A stretch of DNA of 24,824 nucleotides from JAHFLD01 sp964367145 (GTDB lineage: Bacteria; Patescibacteriota; Minisyncoccia; UBA6257; 1-14-0-10-40-38): the NCBI GenBank assembly GCA_964367145.1, contig CAYIWJ010000011.1:1-24824 (forward strand), written 5' to 3'. The position numbers and the translations under genes were made by a program. Position 1 is the stretch's first letter. Each line of letters begins with the position of its first letter. Below are positions 14,841 to 21,680 of this stretch, one piece after another. The notes under the pieces are model-generated. The model ran no database searches. It was not told the DNA's origin and saw nothing but the letters and a program-made list of their open reading frames with translations.

Positions 14841-14846
14841 ATTATA
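14841..14846 (-). promoter_or_regulatory. -10 box (TATAAT) of the nucleotidyltransferase gene
   Basis: A perfect TATAAT on the minus strand, about 64 nt before the ATG at 14777. No good -35 was found at 16-18 nt. Confidence 0.4.
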
Positions 14847-14896
14847 CAGCAGCAAAGAGAGTATGTTTACATACCAGATTTAACTGATATTAGAAA

Positions 14897-15583
14897 TTAA
14901 CGATTTGCCGCTTGCCTCTGCTTATATAATTTCCGGTTTGTCTGGTATAGACTTTCTTTTATCATTCTTTCTAGCATTGAGTAGTCTCCATCATCGGCCT
15001 GTCGCATTGCACTTAGATATTTTTCTTTTTCCTCCTTCTTAAAATGTATCGAGACATCACTTTCAAGCCAAGGCAATTCCGCTCGTTTGAGAATAGCATT
15101 TAAAAGTAGTCTTGAGGCTCTGCCATTTCCATTTTGAAATGGATGTATTGATGCAAATCTATGAGATAGCCTTGCTGATAAGGTGATTACGTTTTTATAT
15201 TGCCTCTCCCTTCTTGGTCTTTTTAGATTTCGCGTCTTAGTTCTTAACTCCTCATCTAAAACCGCAACCTCATTGGCTATATTTTTGTAGTCGGTCATTT
15301 TTAAGGGCGTCCCATCTATCCGTTTAAGTTCTTGGTCGTTGCTTTTCCTAAATTTACCACCAATACTTGCATCCTCGCCGCCCATAGAAGTGAATAAAAT
15401 TTTGTGCGCTCTAATTATTAGGTCTATGCGAATAGACTCATTATTTTTTATAAGTTCTTTGATTTCCTTATTCAGAAAAGAAGAGGCTCGAAACAAGCCC
15501 CTTTCTTCCCGCTTGTCGTTTATCTTTTTCTCGCTATCACTTAGGGCTTCCATTGCCTCTTTCAAGCATTGCTTTAATCGCAT
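14897..15583 (-). CDS. Fic-domain protein, catalytic part (frame-disrupted or split gene)
   Basis: A 228-residue frame carrying the full Fic core. It contains GGKFRKSND (75-83), the flap region near residues 86-95, and the catalytic motif HPFQNGNGR (147-155) with His147. Fic enzymes usually transfer AMP, and sometimes other phosphate groups, to hydroxyl side chains of target proteins. The inhibitory helix that normally precedes this domain lies in the neighbouring frame (15537-15743). The ATG at 15583 has an AGGGA 2 nt before it, so separate translation is possible. The first residues of this frame, before about residue 14, are probably not native. Either a frameshift mutation, an assembly error or a two-gene arrangement explains this. 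Confidence 0.75.
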   Translation of the reverse strand: MRLKQCLKEAMEALSDSEKKINDKREERGLFRASSFLNKEIKELIKNNESIRIDLIIRAHKILFTSMGGEDASIGGKFRKSNDQELKRIDGTPLKMTDYKNIANEVAVLDEELRTKTRNLKRPRRERQYKNVITLSARLSHRFASIHPFQNGNGRASRLLLNAILKRAELPWLESDVSIHFKKEEKEKYLSAMRQADDGDYSMLERMIKESLYQTNRKLYKQRQAANR

Positions 15584-15743
15584 CTTCCCTAGAGAGAGTG
15601 TTGCCCTCCAAAAGATTGGAATAAAAAACCGAGCTTATTAAATTTTCTTTATCAAAATTCTCCGCCTCTTTAGGAGAAAGAGGGGGCAGCTTGTTTATTT
15701 TCTCATCCAAGGTCAGTATATTTTTAAGGGTTTTGTCAGTCAT
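15537..15743 (-). CDS. Fic N-terminal part with inhibitory motif (frameshifted from the catalytic part)
   Basis: A 68-residue frame from ATG 15743, ending at a TGA inside the catalytic frame (47-nt overlap). It contains the Fic autoinhibition motif S-x-x-x-E-G-N as SNLLEGN (42-48), followed by TLSREDAIKAML. In class II Fic proteins this helix is the N-terminus of the same chain and blocks ATP binding. In class I it is a separate small antitoxin. The text before and after the break reads naturally if GSPK is joined to SDSEKK, which would need about two extra bases near 15537-15545. I favour a frameshift, but a split toxin-antitoxin form is not excluded. Confidence 0.65.
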   Translation of the reverse strand: MTDKTLKNILTLDEKINKLPPLSPKEAENFDKENLISSVFYSNLLEGNTLSREDAIKAMLERGNGSPK

Positions 15744-15886
15744 ATTTGTTGTATAGAACCCTAAAAATAAGGAAAACACTCGTTCAGGATGCCTTTCACG
15801 TTTAGTTCGCTCATTATAGTGCTTATCATTCTTATTTTCAACGGGTGTGGATAAATCAGTGAAATAGATATTCCTATTGATTGAGT

Positions 15887-16213
15887 TTACTTTATACTAA
15901 ATAAAGGATCTATATATTTTTTATTAATTACATGACCTATAACAGTGCTAATAATTGTAAAGGGAATTCCTAAAAACAGCAGTTGGTAGCCCTCTGATAA
16001 TTGATCCCATTCAAAGCGAAATAAAAAATTAGATACATCGACAATCTCTTTTGAGAATAAAATGTAAATTAAAAAAGTAAACGTCAGCGCAAAAAGAACA
16101 GAAACGACAATAACCAATCTCTCAATTATCCTCACGAGGATATTAAACCTCTTTGGAAACTCACTTATTTTTTCTTCCCCACTTAGACTGAGTTCTTTTT
16201 CAATACTTTCCAT
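15887..16213 (-). CDS. Small membrane protein directly behind tRNA-Asn
   Basis: A 108-residue protein. A charged N-terminus (MESIEKELSLSGEEK) precedes a hydrophobic helix (about 33-53), a loop and a second helix (about 77-95). No family was recognised. Its ATG shares its first base with the last base of the tRNA-encoded CCA, so tRNA 3' processing would remove the A of the start codon. The true start may therefore differ, or the mRNA may come from unprocessed transcripts. The DNA is AT-rich like the rest of the accessory region. Confidence 0.55.
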   Translation of the reverse strand: MESIEKELSLSGEEKISEFPKRFNILVRIIERLVIVVSVLFALTFTFLIYILFSKEIVDVSNFLFRFEWDQLSEGYQLLFLGIPFTIISTVIGHVINKKYIDPLFSIK

Positions 16214-16287
16214 GGCTCCGGGAGCAGGGATCGAACCTGCGACCTTCGCGTTAACAGCGCGCCGCTCTACCGCTGAGCTATCCCGGA
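16213..16287 (-). tRNA. tRNA-Asn (GTT)
   Basis: On the minus strand the cloverleaf is complete. The acceptor TCCGGGA/TCCCGGA is perfect. The D-arm is GCTC-AGCGGTA-GAGC. The anticodon loop CTGTTAA gives GTT (Asn), with a stem of four pairs plus a G-A mismatch at 27-43. The variable loop is AGGTC and the T-arm is GCAGG-TTCGATC-CCTGC. The discriminator is G, and CCA is encoded (16215-16213). The 5' end lies 3 nt from the scaffold gap. Confidence 0.92.
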
Positions 16288-16290
16288 ATA

Positions 16291-16390
16291 NNNNNNNNNN
16301 NNNNNNNNNNNNNNNNNNNNNNNNNNNNNNNNNNNNNNNNNNNNNNNNNNNNNNNNNNNNNNNNNNNNNNNNNNNNNNNNNNNNNNNNNN
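16291..16390. other. Assembly gap of exactly 100 N
   Basis: A fixed-length run of N, the usual placeholder for an unknown gap. The 14 bases before it (gctatcccggaata, 16277-16290) are identical to the 14 bases after it (16391-16404). The gap may hide a second tRNA gene with the same 5' end, or the two contigs may simply overlap. Confidence 0.95.
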
Positions 16391-16495
16391 GCTATCCCGG
16401 AATATAAAGTTTTATTCTGGGATAGCGGTTTACTGCAATCGCTGACCTGTCCGCCGGAGCCGCCAAAGCGGCAGAGGAGGAGCTATCCCAGAATA
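16391..16495. repeat. Cluster of tRNA-Asn 5'-end copies in both orientations
   Basis: gctatcccggaata (16391-16404) equals the tRNA-Asn 5' end plus flank. tattctgggatagc (16413-16426) is its inverted copy with one change, and gctatcccagaata (16482-16495) is the exact inverse of that. The 16413/16482 pair forms a perfect 14-bp inverted repeat. The interior holds a gccgc/gcggc hairpin (16459-16472). No gene is seen in 16391-16518. Confidence 0.65.
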
Positions 16496-16518
16496 GAAGT
16501 ATTGTAGCTAGATTAAAT

Positions 16519-16887
16519 CTACTTTTCAATCCTTTGGCGAACGCTAAAAAATCCTGCGGCAAGAACAGCAAGAAGTCGCGTCCAAGTCTGCAACTCCTGA
16601 AGCAAATAACTTGGCGTCACTCCAACAATCGGCTGTGCGGTCACGATGTCTAAAACCAAAGCCATCACCACCCAAACTCCAGCTATAAACAGAGCTTCGT
16701 TCAAAGTTATCGGCTTTATTACAAAACGCAGAAATATGAAAGACGCCACAAAAGCGGTAAGAGTCAGCAAAAATCCATATCCGAATCCCAACGGATTCAT
16801 CGCCACTACCTTATAGAGCAACCCGCCAACCGCAAACCGAACGGCATAATTTACCAAACCAAATCCAACAATCTTTGCGATTCTCAT
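16519..16887 (-). CDS. Small polytopic membrane protein, divergent from dinB
   Basis: A 122-residue protein from ATG 16887 (MRIAKIVGFGLVNYAVRF...) with four predicted hydrophobic helices and a short polar tail (RQRIEK). The open frame extends upstream to 17253, but that part is the reverse of dinB and is not credible. A TATAAT box sits 7 nt before this ATG, so the mRNA would be leaderless. The family is not recognised. Its role may be unrelated to the divergent polymerase gene. Confidence 0.65.
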   Translation of the reverse strand: MRIAKIVGFGLVNYAVRFAVGGLLYKVVAMNPLGFGYGFLLTLTAFVASFIFLRFVIKPITLNEALFIAGVWVVMALVLDIVTAQPIVGVTPSYLLQELQTWTRLLAVLAAGFFSVRQRIEK

Positions 16888-16894
16888 TAATCTT

Positions 16895-16900
16895 ATTATA
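16895..16900 (-). promoter_or_regulatory. -10 box (TATAAT) 7 nt before a start codon
   Basis: A perfect TATAAT on the minus strand, 7 nt from the ATG at 16887, with no Shine-Dalgarno. It implies leaderless translation. No clear -35. Confidence 0.45.
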
Positions 16901-16936
16901 GCAAACAGATGCTTTTGCTCCGCCTCAAGTCGGGTA

Positions 16937-16942
16937 TATAAT
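16937..16942 (+). promoter_or_regulatory. -10 box (TATAAT) of dinB
   Basis: A perfect TATAAT 17 nt before the dinB ATG, giving a leader of about ten nucleotides. No SOS (LexA) box is seen around it. Confidence 0.5.
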
Positions 16943-16959
16943 GTATATAAATCAAGACT

Positions 16960-18120
16960 ATGAACTCCCGCATCGTGCTTCATTTGGATATGGATTCTTT
17001 TTTCGCTTCGGTTGAAGAGCAAGCCAATCCCAGACTTAAGGGCCAACCAATTGCGATTGGCTCTGATCCCAAAGAGGGGCAGGGTCGTGGCGTGGTTTCT
17101 ACCGCCAACTACGCGGCACGCGCCTATGGAATCCACTCGGCTCAACCGATTGCGATTGCTTGGCGATTGGCGGAAAAAGCCAAATCCGTCGGTAAACCAC
17201 CAGTAATTTTTTTGGAACCGCGCCTCAAACTCTACGCCGAAAAAATCGCCCAAATTATGGCGATCATCGCGCCACGGGCTAGCATTGTGGAGCAGGCGAG
17301 TATTGATGAGGCTTATTTTGAACTGTCAAACGAAAAACCCCGCGAAAAAAAATCAAAAACCAACCCCTGGCTTAGAGCCGAAGCCGAAGCCCAAAAAATT
17401 AAAGCCGAAATCAAACAAAAGTTCGGCCTCACCGCGAGCATTGGCATCGGCCCCAACAAGCTCATTGCCAAAATCGCGGCTGGTACAAAAAAACCCGATG
17501 GCCTGACCGTGATTCATCCGGACGAAGTCCAAACTTTTTTGGACGGGCAACCGGTTGGCGTGATTCCGGGCATTGGCCCAAAAACTCAAGAAACTTTGCG
17601 CGCTCATCGCGTAGAAAGCGTTTACGACTTGCGCCAAATTTCCCAAGAAAAACTCGTGGCGCTTTTTGGTAAGTGGGGCGGCGAGATGTATAAAAAATCA
17701 CGGGGTCAAGACGAAAGTCCGCTCGTTGCCGATCGCGAGTTAAAATCCATCGGCGAGCAAGAAACCTTTGATGCGGATACGCTTGACCCGCAAATACTTC
17801 TCGCTCGAATTAAAAACATGGCCGTTCGCGTTGCAGAGCGAGTAGAAAAAGAAGGGGTAAATTACAAAACCGTGGGGTTGGTGGTCCGTTTTGAAGACTT
17901 TGAAACCAAAACCAGATCCTATACTTTGCCGAAAGCAAGTCGCGAGGCTAAAGCGCTAGAGTCCGAGGCGGTGAGATTATTTATGCCCTTTCTGGACAAG
18001 CGCGAAAACCCTCGCAAGAAAAAAATCCGCCTTTTAGGTGTCCGCGTGGAAAAACTTTCGCCTTTAGAAAAATCCGCGGTTAAAACAAAGTCAAAAAATA
18101 AAAACGCCACCCTTTTTTAG
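16960..18120 (+). CDS. dinB: DNA polymerase IV (Y-family translesion polymerase)
   Basis: A 386-residue enzyme that copies past damaged template bases with low fidelity. HLDMDSFFASVE (8-19) gives the first catalytic Asp (D10) and the steric-gate region. YAARAYGI (51-58) contacts the incoming nucleotide. SIDEAYFEL (114-122) gives D116 and E117. Next come TASIGIGPNKLIAKIAA and KPDGL, then a helix-hairpin-helix (PGIGPKT) and a little-finger domain. The last residues, NATLF, resemble a sliding-clamp-binding tail. It is complete. The start at 16960 matches the family. Its 3' end overlaps a terminator of the opposite strand. Confidence 0.95.
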   Translation: MNSRIVLHLDMDSFFASVEEQANPRLKGQPIAIGSDPKEGQGRGVVSTANYAARAYGIHSAQPIAIAWRLAEKAKSVGKPPVIFLEPRLKLYAEKIAQIMAIIAPRASIVEQASIDEAYFELSNEKPREKKSKTNPWLRAEAEAQKIKAEIKQKFGLTASIGIGPNKLIAKIAAGTKKPDGLTVIHPDEVQTFLDGQPVGVIPGIGPKTQETLRAHRVESVYDLRQISQEKLVALFGKWGGEMYKKSRGQDESPLVADRELKSIGEQETFDADTLDPQILLARIKNMAVRVAERVEKEGVNYKTVGLVVRFEDFETKTRSYTLPKASREAKALESEAVRLFMPFLDKRENPRKKKIRLLGVRVEKLSPLEKSAVKTKSKNKNATLF

Positions 18121-18126
18121 GGTGGC
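18092..18126 (-). terminator. Intrinsic terminator of the 52-aa gene, overlapping the end of dinB
   Basis: On the minus strand, GCCACCC (18126-18120), loop TAAAAAA and GGGTGGC (18112-18106) are followed by a T-rich tract (18105-18092). It terminates the small gene at 18157. The dinB stop codon lies inside the stem. Confidence 0.85.
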
Positions 18127-18156
18127 AAGACACTCGCGTTGCGATTTTGCGTGTTG

Positions 18157-18315
18157 CTAACGAATGATGAAAAGAGCCGTAAAGACGTAAGCCAAAGTCA
18201 TGCCAACGAATATCCCCATCCAGAAACCGAACCAAAAGGTAGTCCGAGCCTGATTCTTTTCGTAATCCGCCCAATGCTTCCGTTCCGCGAGCACTTCCCA
18301 AGCAGATTCGCTCAT
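18157..18315 (-). CDS. 52-residue single-pass membrane protein
   Basis: A short gene with full expression signals: promoter TTGACT-17-TATCTT, a perfect Shine-Dalgarno (AAGGAGG, 6 nt before ATG 18315) and an intrinsic terminator. The N-terminal half is polar and amphipathic (MSESAWEVLAERKHWADYEK). The C-terminal half is one membrane helix with Gly and aromatic residues (FWFGFWMGIFVGMTLAYVF) ending in IIR. No family was recognised. It could be a small regulator or a subunit of a membrane complex. The signals make it more credible than its length suggests. Confidence 0.75.
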   Translation of the reverse strand: MSESAWEVLAERKHWADYEKNQARTTFWFGFWMGIFVGMTLAYVFTALFIIR

Positions 18316-18343
18316 AAAAACCTCCTTTAAGGTTCTGGTCCGA

Positions 18344-18372
18344 AAGATAATCTAATTAGCGATATGAGTCAA
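18344..18372 (-). promoter_or_regulatory. Promoter of the 52-aa membrane protein gene
   Basis: On the minus strand, TTGACT (18372-18367), a 17-nt spacer and TATCTT (18349-18344), about 28 nt before the ATG at 18315. Good sigma70-type spacing. Confidence 0.55.
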
Positions 18373-18402
18373 TTCGCTGTACTGACTTTAATCTTTCCCC
18401 AA

Positions 18403-18437
18403 CAAAAAAGTCCCCGCCTCACACGGGAACTTTTTTA
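18403..18437 (-). terminator. Bidirectional intrinsic terminator
   Basis: agtccccg (18409-18416) pairs with cgggaact (18424-18431) with one G-T pair. An A-run lies on one side and a T-run on the other, so it can act on both strands. On the minus strand it ends the four-helix membrane protein gene at 18459. Confidence 0.8.
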
Positions 18438-18458
18438 TATTCAACTAAAAAACATAAA

Positions 18459-18848
18459 CTACATTGCGCCACCAGTCATTGACGGCTTACGCATTGCGGC
18501 CCAAAGAGCCCAAACGCCGACTGCTAAGTGCAAAATCAAGTCAGCGGGACTTTCCAAGTTCGCACCCAAGAAGCTGGTTGAGAACACGTTGTAAACGGCA
18601 AAGAAGATGCCGAGTACGCCCACCAAAATTACGAGATTCTTCTGTTGCATCGGATTCTTCAGAGCTCCAGCGGCGATCAAAGCCACGATACCCAAAATGG
18701 TATGCGCCCAGTTTTCACCGTTATCAAACCACCAGGCACCGCCGAAAATGCTCGCGTCCGAAGTTGGGCCGATTAAACCAAAAAAGCCCAAAAGTCCGAC
18801 TAGCACCAGCACCACGCCCCCGATTTGAAGAAATTGTTTTGGATTCAT
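18459..18848 (-). CDS. Four-helix membrane protein (DUF4383-like)
   Basis: A 129-residue integral membrane protein with helices at about 8-28, 48-62, 70-87 and 101-116. The segments ENWAHTILGIVAL (45-57) and PADLILHLAVGVWAL (101-115) place a His in the second and fourth helices, a pattern I associate with DUF4383-type proteins. Function is unknown. It has its own terminator. The ATG at 18848 lacks a clear Shine-Dalgarno; a GATACT box lies 6 nt upstream. Confidence 0.7.
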   Translation of the reverse strand: MNPKQFLQIGGVVLVLVGLLGFFGLIGPTSDASIFGGAWWFDNGENWAHTILGIVALIAAGALKNPMQQKNLVILVGVLGIFFAVYNVFSTSFLGANLESPADLILHLAVGVWALWAAMRKPSMTGGAM

Positions 18849-19002
18849 AGAAAAAGTATCTCACAAACTCGACCTTTGATACTACGAATACGAAAAACAT
18901 TATAGCACTTCTAAACTCGAGGAGCTAAAGAGTTATCCCCAAGACCCAAAAAGAGCTTTATCTAAAAAAGGAATAAAAGAATACGGATATATTAGACTGG
19001 GC

Positions 19003-19031
19003 TTGAAAAAGTCTCCAATGGTCAATATAAT
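19003..19031 (+). promoter_or_regulatory. Promoter of grpE (TTGAAA-17-TATAAT)
   Basis: The -35 is TTGAAA (19003-19008), the spacer is 17 nt and the -10 is a perfect TATAAT (19026-19031), 12 nt before the grpE ATG. It is the best sigma70-type promoter in the window and should drive grpE-dnaK. There is no canonical CIRCE operator overlapping it. Confidence 0.8.
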
Positions 19032-19043
19032 AGATGGGCTTAT

Positions 19044-19607
19044 ATGGAAGAAACAAACCAAAACCAGCAACAAAATTCTTCGGAAGAAGTCAAAAATAAC
19101 TCCAACCCAACCACATCACCAGCTGGCGCGGCGGAAGCAGAAAAAGCCACCAACGAACTCCAAGAAAAATTGACCCTGCTCCGCAAAGAAGCCGACGAAT
19201 ATCTAAATGGCTGGCGACGCGCCAAAGCCGATCTGATTAACTATAAAAAAGAAGAATTGACCCGTGCCGAAATGATGGTAAAATTCAGCAATGAAAGTCT
19301 GCTCAAAGATTTGCTCGTGGTCATGGATAGCTTTGATCTGGCGCTCAAATCAGATAAATCCGGTGCAAGCGAAAAAGGAATGGAAATGATTAAATCTCAA
19401 TTCGAAACTTTATTGCGCCGCAACGGGGTAGTCCCGATTAAATCGGAAGGCGAAGTCTTTAATCCAAGCCTACACGAAGCCGTGGCGGAAGAAGCTTCGG
19501 ACGCTACAGCTGGAAGCGTTGTTCAAGAAATAACTCGCGGCTGGAAATTACACGAAAAAGTTATCCGTCCGGCGCAAGTCAAAATCGCCAAACCGCGAAG
19601 TGAATAA
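19044..19607 (+). CDS. grpE: GrpE, nucleotide exchange factor of DnaK
   Basis: A 187-residue protein. An acidic, Gln/Asn-rich N-terminus (1-30) precedes a long coiled-coil helix (about 32-80) with the conserved YLNGWRRAKADLINYKK segment (51-67). A helical bundle and the C-terminal beta domain follow; the family end signature is seen as ITRGWKLHEKVIRPAQVKIAK, split by the usual turn. GrpE forms a dimer and releases ADP from DnaK. The start follows a strong promoter by 12 nt. It lies 54 nt before dnaK, so the two are co-transcribed. Length is normal. Confidence 0.95.
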   Translation: MEETNQNQQQNSSEEVKNNSNPTTSPAGAAEAEKATNELQEKLTLLRKEADEYLNGWRRAKADLINYKKEELTRAEMMVKFSNESLLKDLLVVMDSFDLALKSDKSGASEKGMEMIKSQFETLLRRNGVVPIKSEGEVFNPSLHEAVAEEASDATAGSVVQEITRGWKLHEKVIRPAQVKIAKPRSE

Positions 19608-19661
19608 TAAAATCAAACTGTCGCTTTATAAAAAAAATATAAATCATAAACTATAAAAAAT

Positions 19662-21524
19662 ATGGCAAAAATTTTAGGCATTGATCTTGGCACCACTAAT
19701 TCCGCGATGGCCATTATGGAAGCGGGTTCGCCGCGAGTGATTGAGTCCGCCGAAGGCAATCGCACCGTGCCTTCCATCGCGGCTTTCAATAAATCCAACG
19801 AACGTCTGGTTGGTCTCTTGGCCAAGCGGCAAGCCGTCACAAATCCGCAAAACACTATTTTTTCCATCAAGCGTCTTATTGGTCGTAAATTCAGCGATGC
19901 CGAAGTGCAAAGCGATAAGAAGTGGTTTCCGTTTGAGATGAGGGCCTCGTCAACCGGCGGCGTAGAAATTAAAATGGGCGCCGACTGGTTTACGCCAGAA
20001 GAAATCTCCGCCATGGTTTTGGGCAAACTCAAAGCGGACGCCGAAGCCCGACTTGGCGAAAAAATAGAAGAAGCGGTTATCACCGTACCGGCCTATTTTG
20101 ACGACAGTCAGCGGCAAGCTACCAAAAACGCCGGAGAAATCGCCGGACTCAAAGTCCGTCGGATTTTGAACGAACCAACCGCCGCGGCGCTTGCCTACGG
20201 CCTCAATAAAAAGAAGAACGAAAAAATCGTCGTTTACGACTTCGGTGGCGGAACTTTTGACGTTTCGGTTTTAGAAGTTGCCGACGACACTGTGGAGGTC
20301 AAAGCCACCGGCGGCGACACGCATTTGGGCGGCGACGACTTTGATAAATTGATCAACGAGTATCTGGTCAAGGAATACAAAAAACAGGAGGGGATTGATA
20401 TCAGTCGCGACCCGCTCGCCCTTCAGCGATTAAAAGAAGCCGCCGAACGCGCCAAGCACGAACTTTCAACTTCGGTGGAAACCGAAATCAATCTGCCCTA
20501 CATCAGCTCCGACGCCGCCGGCCCAAAGCACTTTTTAATGAAGCTCACCCGCGCCAAGCTGGAGGAGTTGGTCCACGAGCACATTGATCGCTCAATTAGT
20601 ATTTTAGATAAGACCATCAAAGAAGCCAAATTCAATATCTCTCAAATCGACGAAATTATCCTTGTCGGCGGCCAGACTCGTATGCCCGCCATTCAAGAGG
20701 CGGTCAAAAAGTTTTTTGGCAAAGATCCGCACCGCGACATCAACCCCGACGAAGTGGTTGCCATCGGCGCCGCCGTGCAAGCCGGTATTTTGCAGGGCGA
20801 AGTCAAAGATATTTTGCTTTTAGACGTTACCCCTCTTTCGGTCGGCATCGAAACTTTGGGCGGAGTTTTTACTAAGTTGATTGAAAAAAATACCACGGTT
20901 CCTACCGCTAAGTCCCAAATCTTTTCTACCGCCGCCGACAATCAAACGCAGGTGGAAATCCATGTTTTGCAAGGCGAACGCGAAATGGCGACCGACAACA
21001 AGACCCTCGCCCGCTTTGTGTTGGACGGTATTCCACCCAGTCCACGTGGCACTCCACAAGTGGAAGTCAATTTTGATATTGATGCTAATGGTATTTTGAG
21101 TGTTTCCGCCAAAGAGCAAAAAACCGGCAAGACCCAAACAGTCAGAATCGAAGCGACCACCGCTCTCTCTAAAGACGAAGTTGAACGCCTCAAAAACGAA
21201 GCCGCCCAAAATGCCAGCGAAGATAAAAAGAAGCGCGAAGTGGCCGAAGCCAAAAACCAGGCCGAAAGCTTGGTCTATGTGGCGGAAAAATCCCTGCGTG
21301 ATCTTGGCGACAAAGTCAGCGCCGATCTCAAGACCGCAATTACCGAAAAAATAGACGCGCTCAAAAAAGTCAAAGACGGCGCGGATGCCGAGTCCATCGT
21401 TAAAGCCACCGGCGAACTATCAACCGAACTCCAAAAAATCGGTCCCTTGATGCAACAAAATCAGTCGGGACAAACTCCGCCGACCGAACCAGAGACCCCC
21501 AAACCGGAAGAAGGAAATAAATAA
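19662..21524 (+). CDS. dnaK: DnaK, Hsp70 chaperone
   Basis: A 620-residue chaperone that binds unfolded peptides in an ATP-driven cycle with GrpE and DnaJ. GIDLGTTNSAMA (about 5-16) is the first phosphate loop. VYDFGGGTFDVSVLEV (near 187-202) is the second, and ILVGGQTRMP (near 330) completes the nucleotide site. The interdomain linker DILLLDVTPLS follows, then the beta peptide-binding domain and a helical lid ending in a Gln/Pro/Glu-rich tail. It ends EEGNK rather than in the EEVD-like or DDK forms. Length is typical. The start ATG is preceded by an A/T-rich gap without a clear Shine-Dalgarno. Confidence 0.97.
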   Translation: MAKILGIDLGTTNSAMAIMEAGSPRVIESAEGNRTVPSIAAFNKSNERLVGLLAKRQAVTNPQNTIFSIKRLIGRKFSDAEVQSDKKWFPFEMRASSTGGVEIKMGADWFTPEEISAMVLGKLKADAEARLGEKIEEAVITVPAYFDDSQRQATKNAGEIAGLKVRRILNEPTAAALAYGLNKKKNEKIVVYDFGGGTFDVSVLEVADDTVEVKATGGDTHLGGDDFDKLINEYLVKEYKKQEGIDISRDPLALQRLKEAAERAKHELSTSVETEINLPYISSDAAGPKHFLMKLTRAKLEELVHEHIDRSISILDKTIKEAKFNISQIDEIILVGGQTRMPAIQEAVKKFFGKDPHRDINPDEVVAIGAAVQAGILQGEVKDILLLDVTPLSVGIETLGGVFTKLIEKNTTVPTAKSQIFSTAADNQTQVEIHVLQGEREMATDNKTLARFVLDGIPPSPRGTPQVEVNFDIDANGILSVSAKEQKTGKTQTVRIEATTALSKDEVERLKNEAAQNASEDKKKREVAEAKNQAESLVYVAEKSLRDLGDKVSADLKTAITEKIDALKKVKDGADAESIVKATGELSTELQKIGPLMQQNQSGQTPPTEPETPKPEEGNK

Positions 21525-21548
21525 AACCGCTTTTGGGTACATAAAAAA

Positions 21549-21581
21549 TCCCCGCTACTTTTTTAAGTGGGGCCTTTTTTT
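21549..21581 (+). terminator. Intrinsic terminator after dnaK
   Basis: CCCC-(gct)-ACTT pairs with AAGT-GGGG, followed by a seven-T run. It lies about 25 nt after the dnaK stop and separates grpE-dnaK from the next gene. Confidence 0.75.
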
Positions 21582-21680
21582 ACTCCCAAAAAATCTGTCT
21601 CTTGCAAAAAATGTTATACTAAAAAAAGAAATCATATTTATTCATCCACTCGTAAAAGATTCGCTATTCGGCGAGACACC

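Noticed and set aside
16888..17253. N-terminal extension of the membrane protein at 16519-16887 over dinB
   Set aside because: It is the reverse-strand reading of conserved dinB codons; the membrane protein starts naturally at ATG 16887, just after a TATAAT box.
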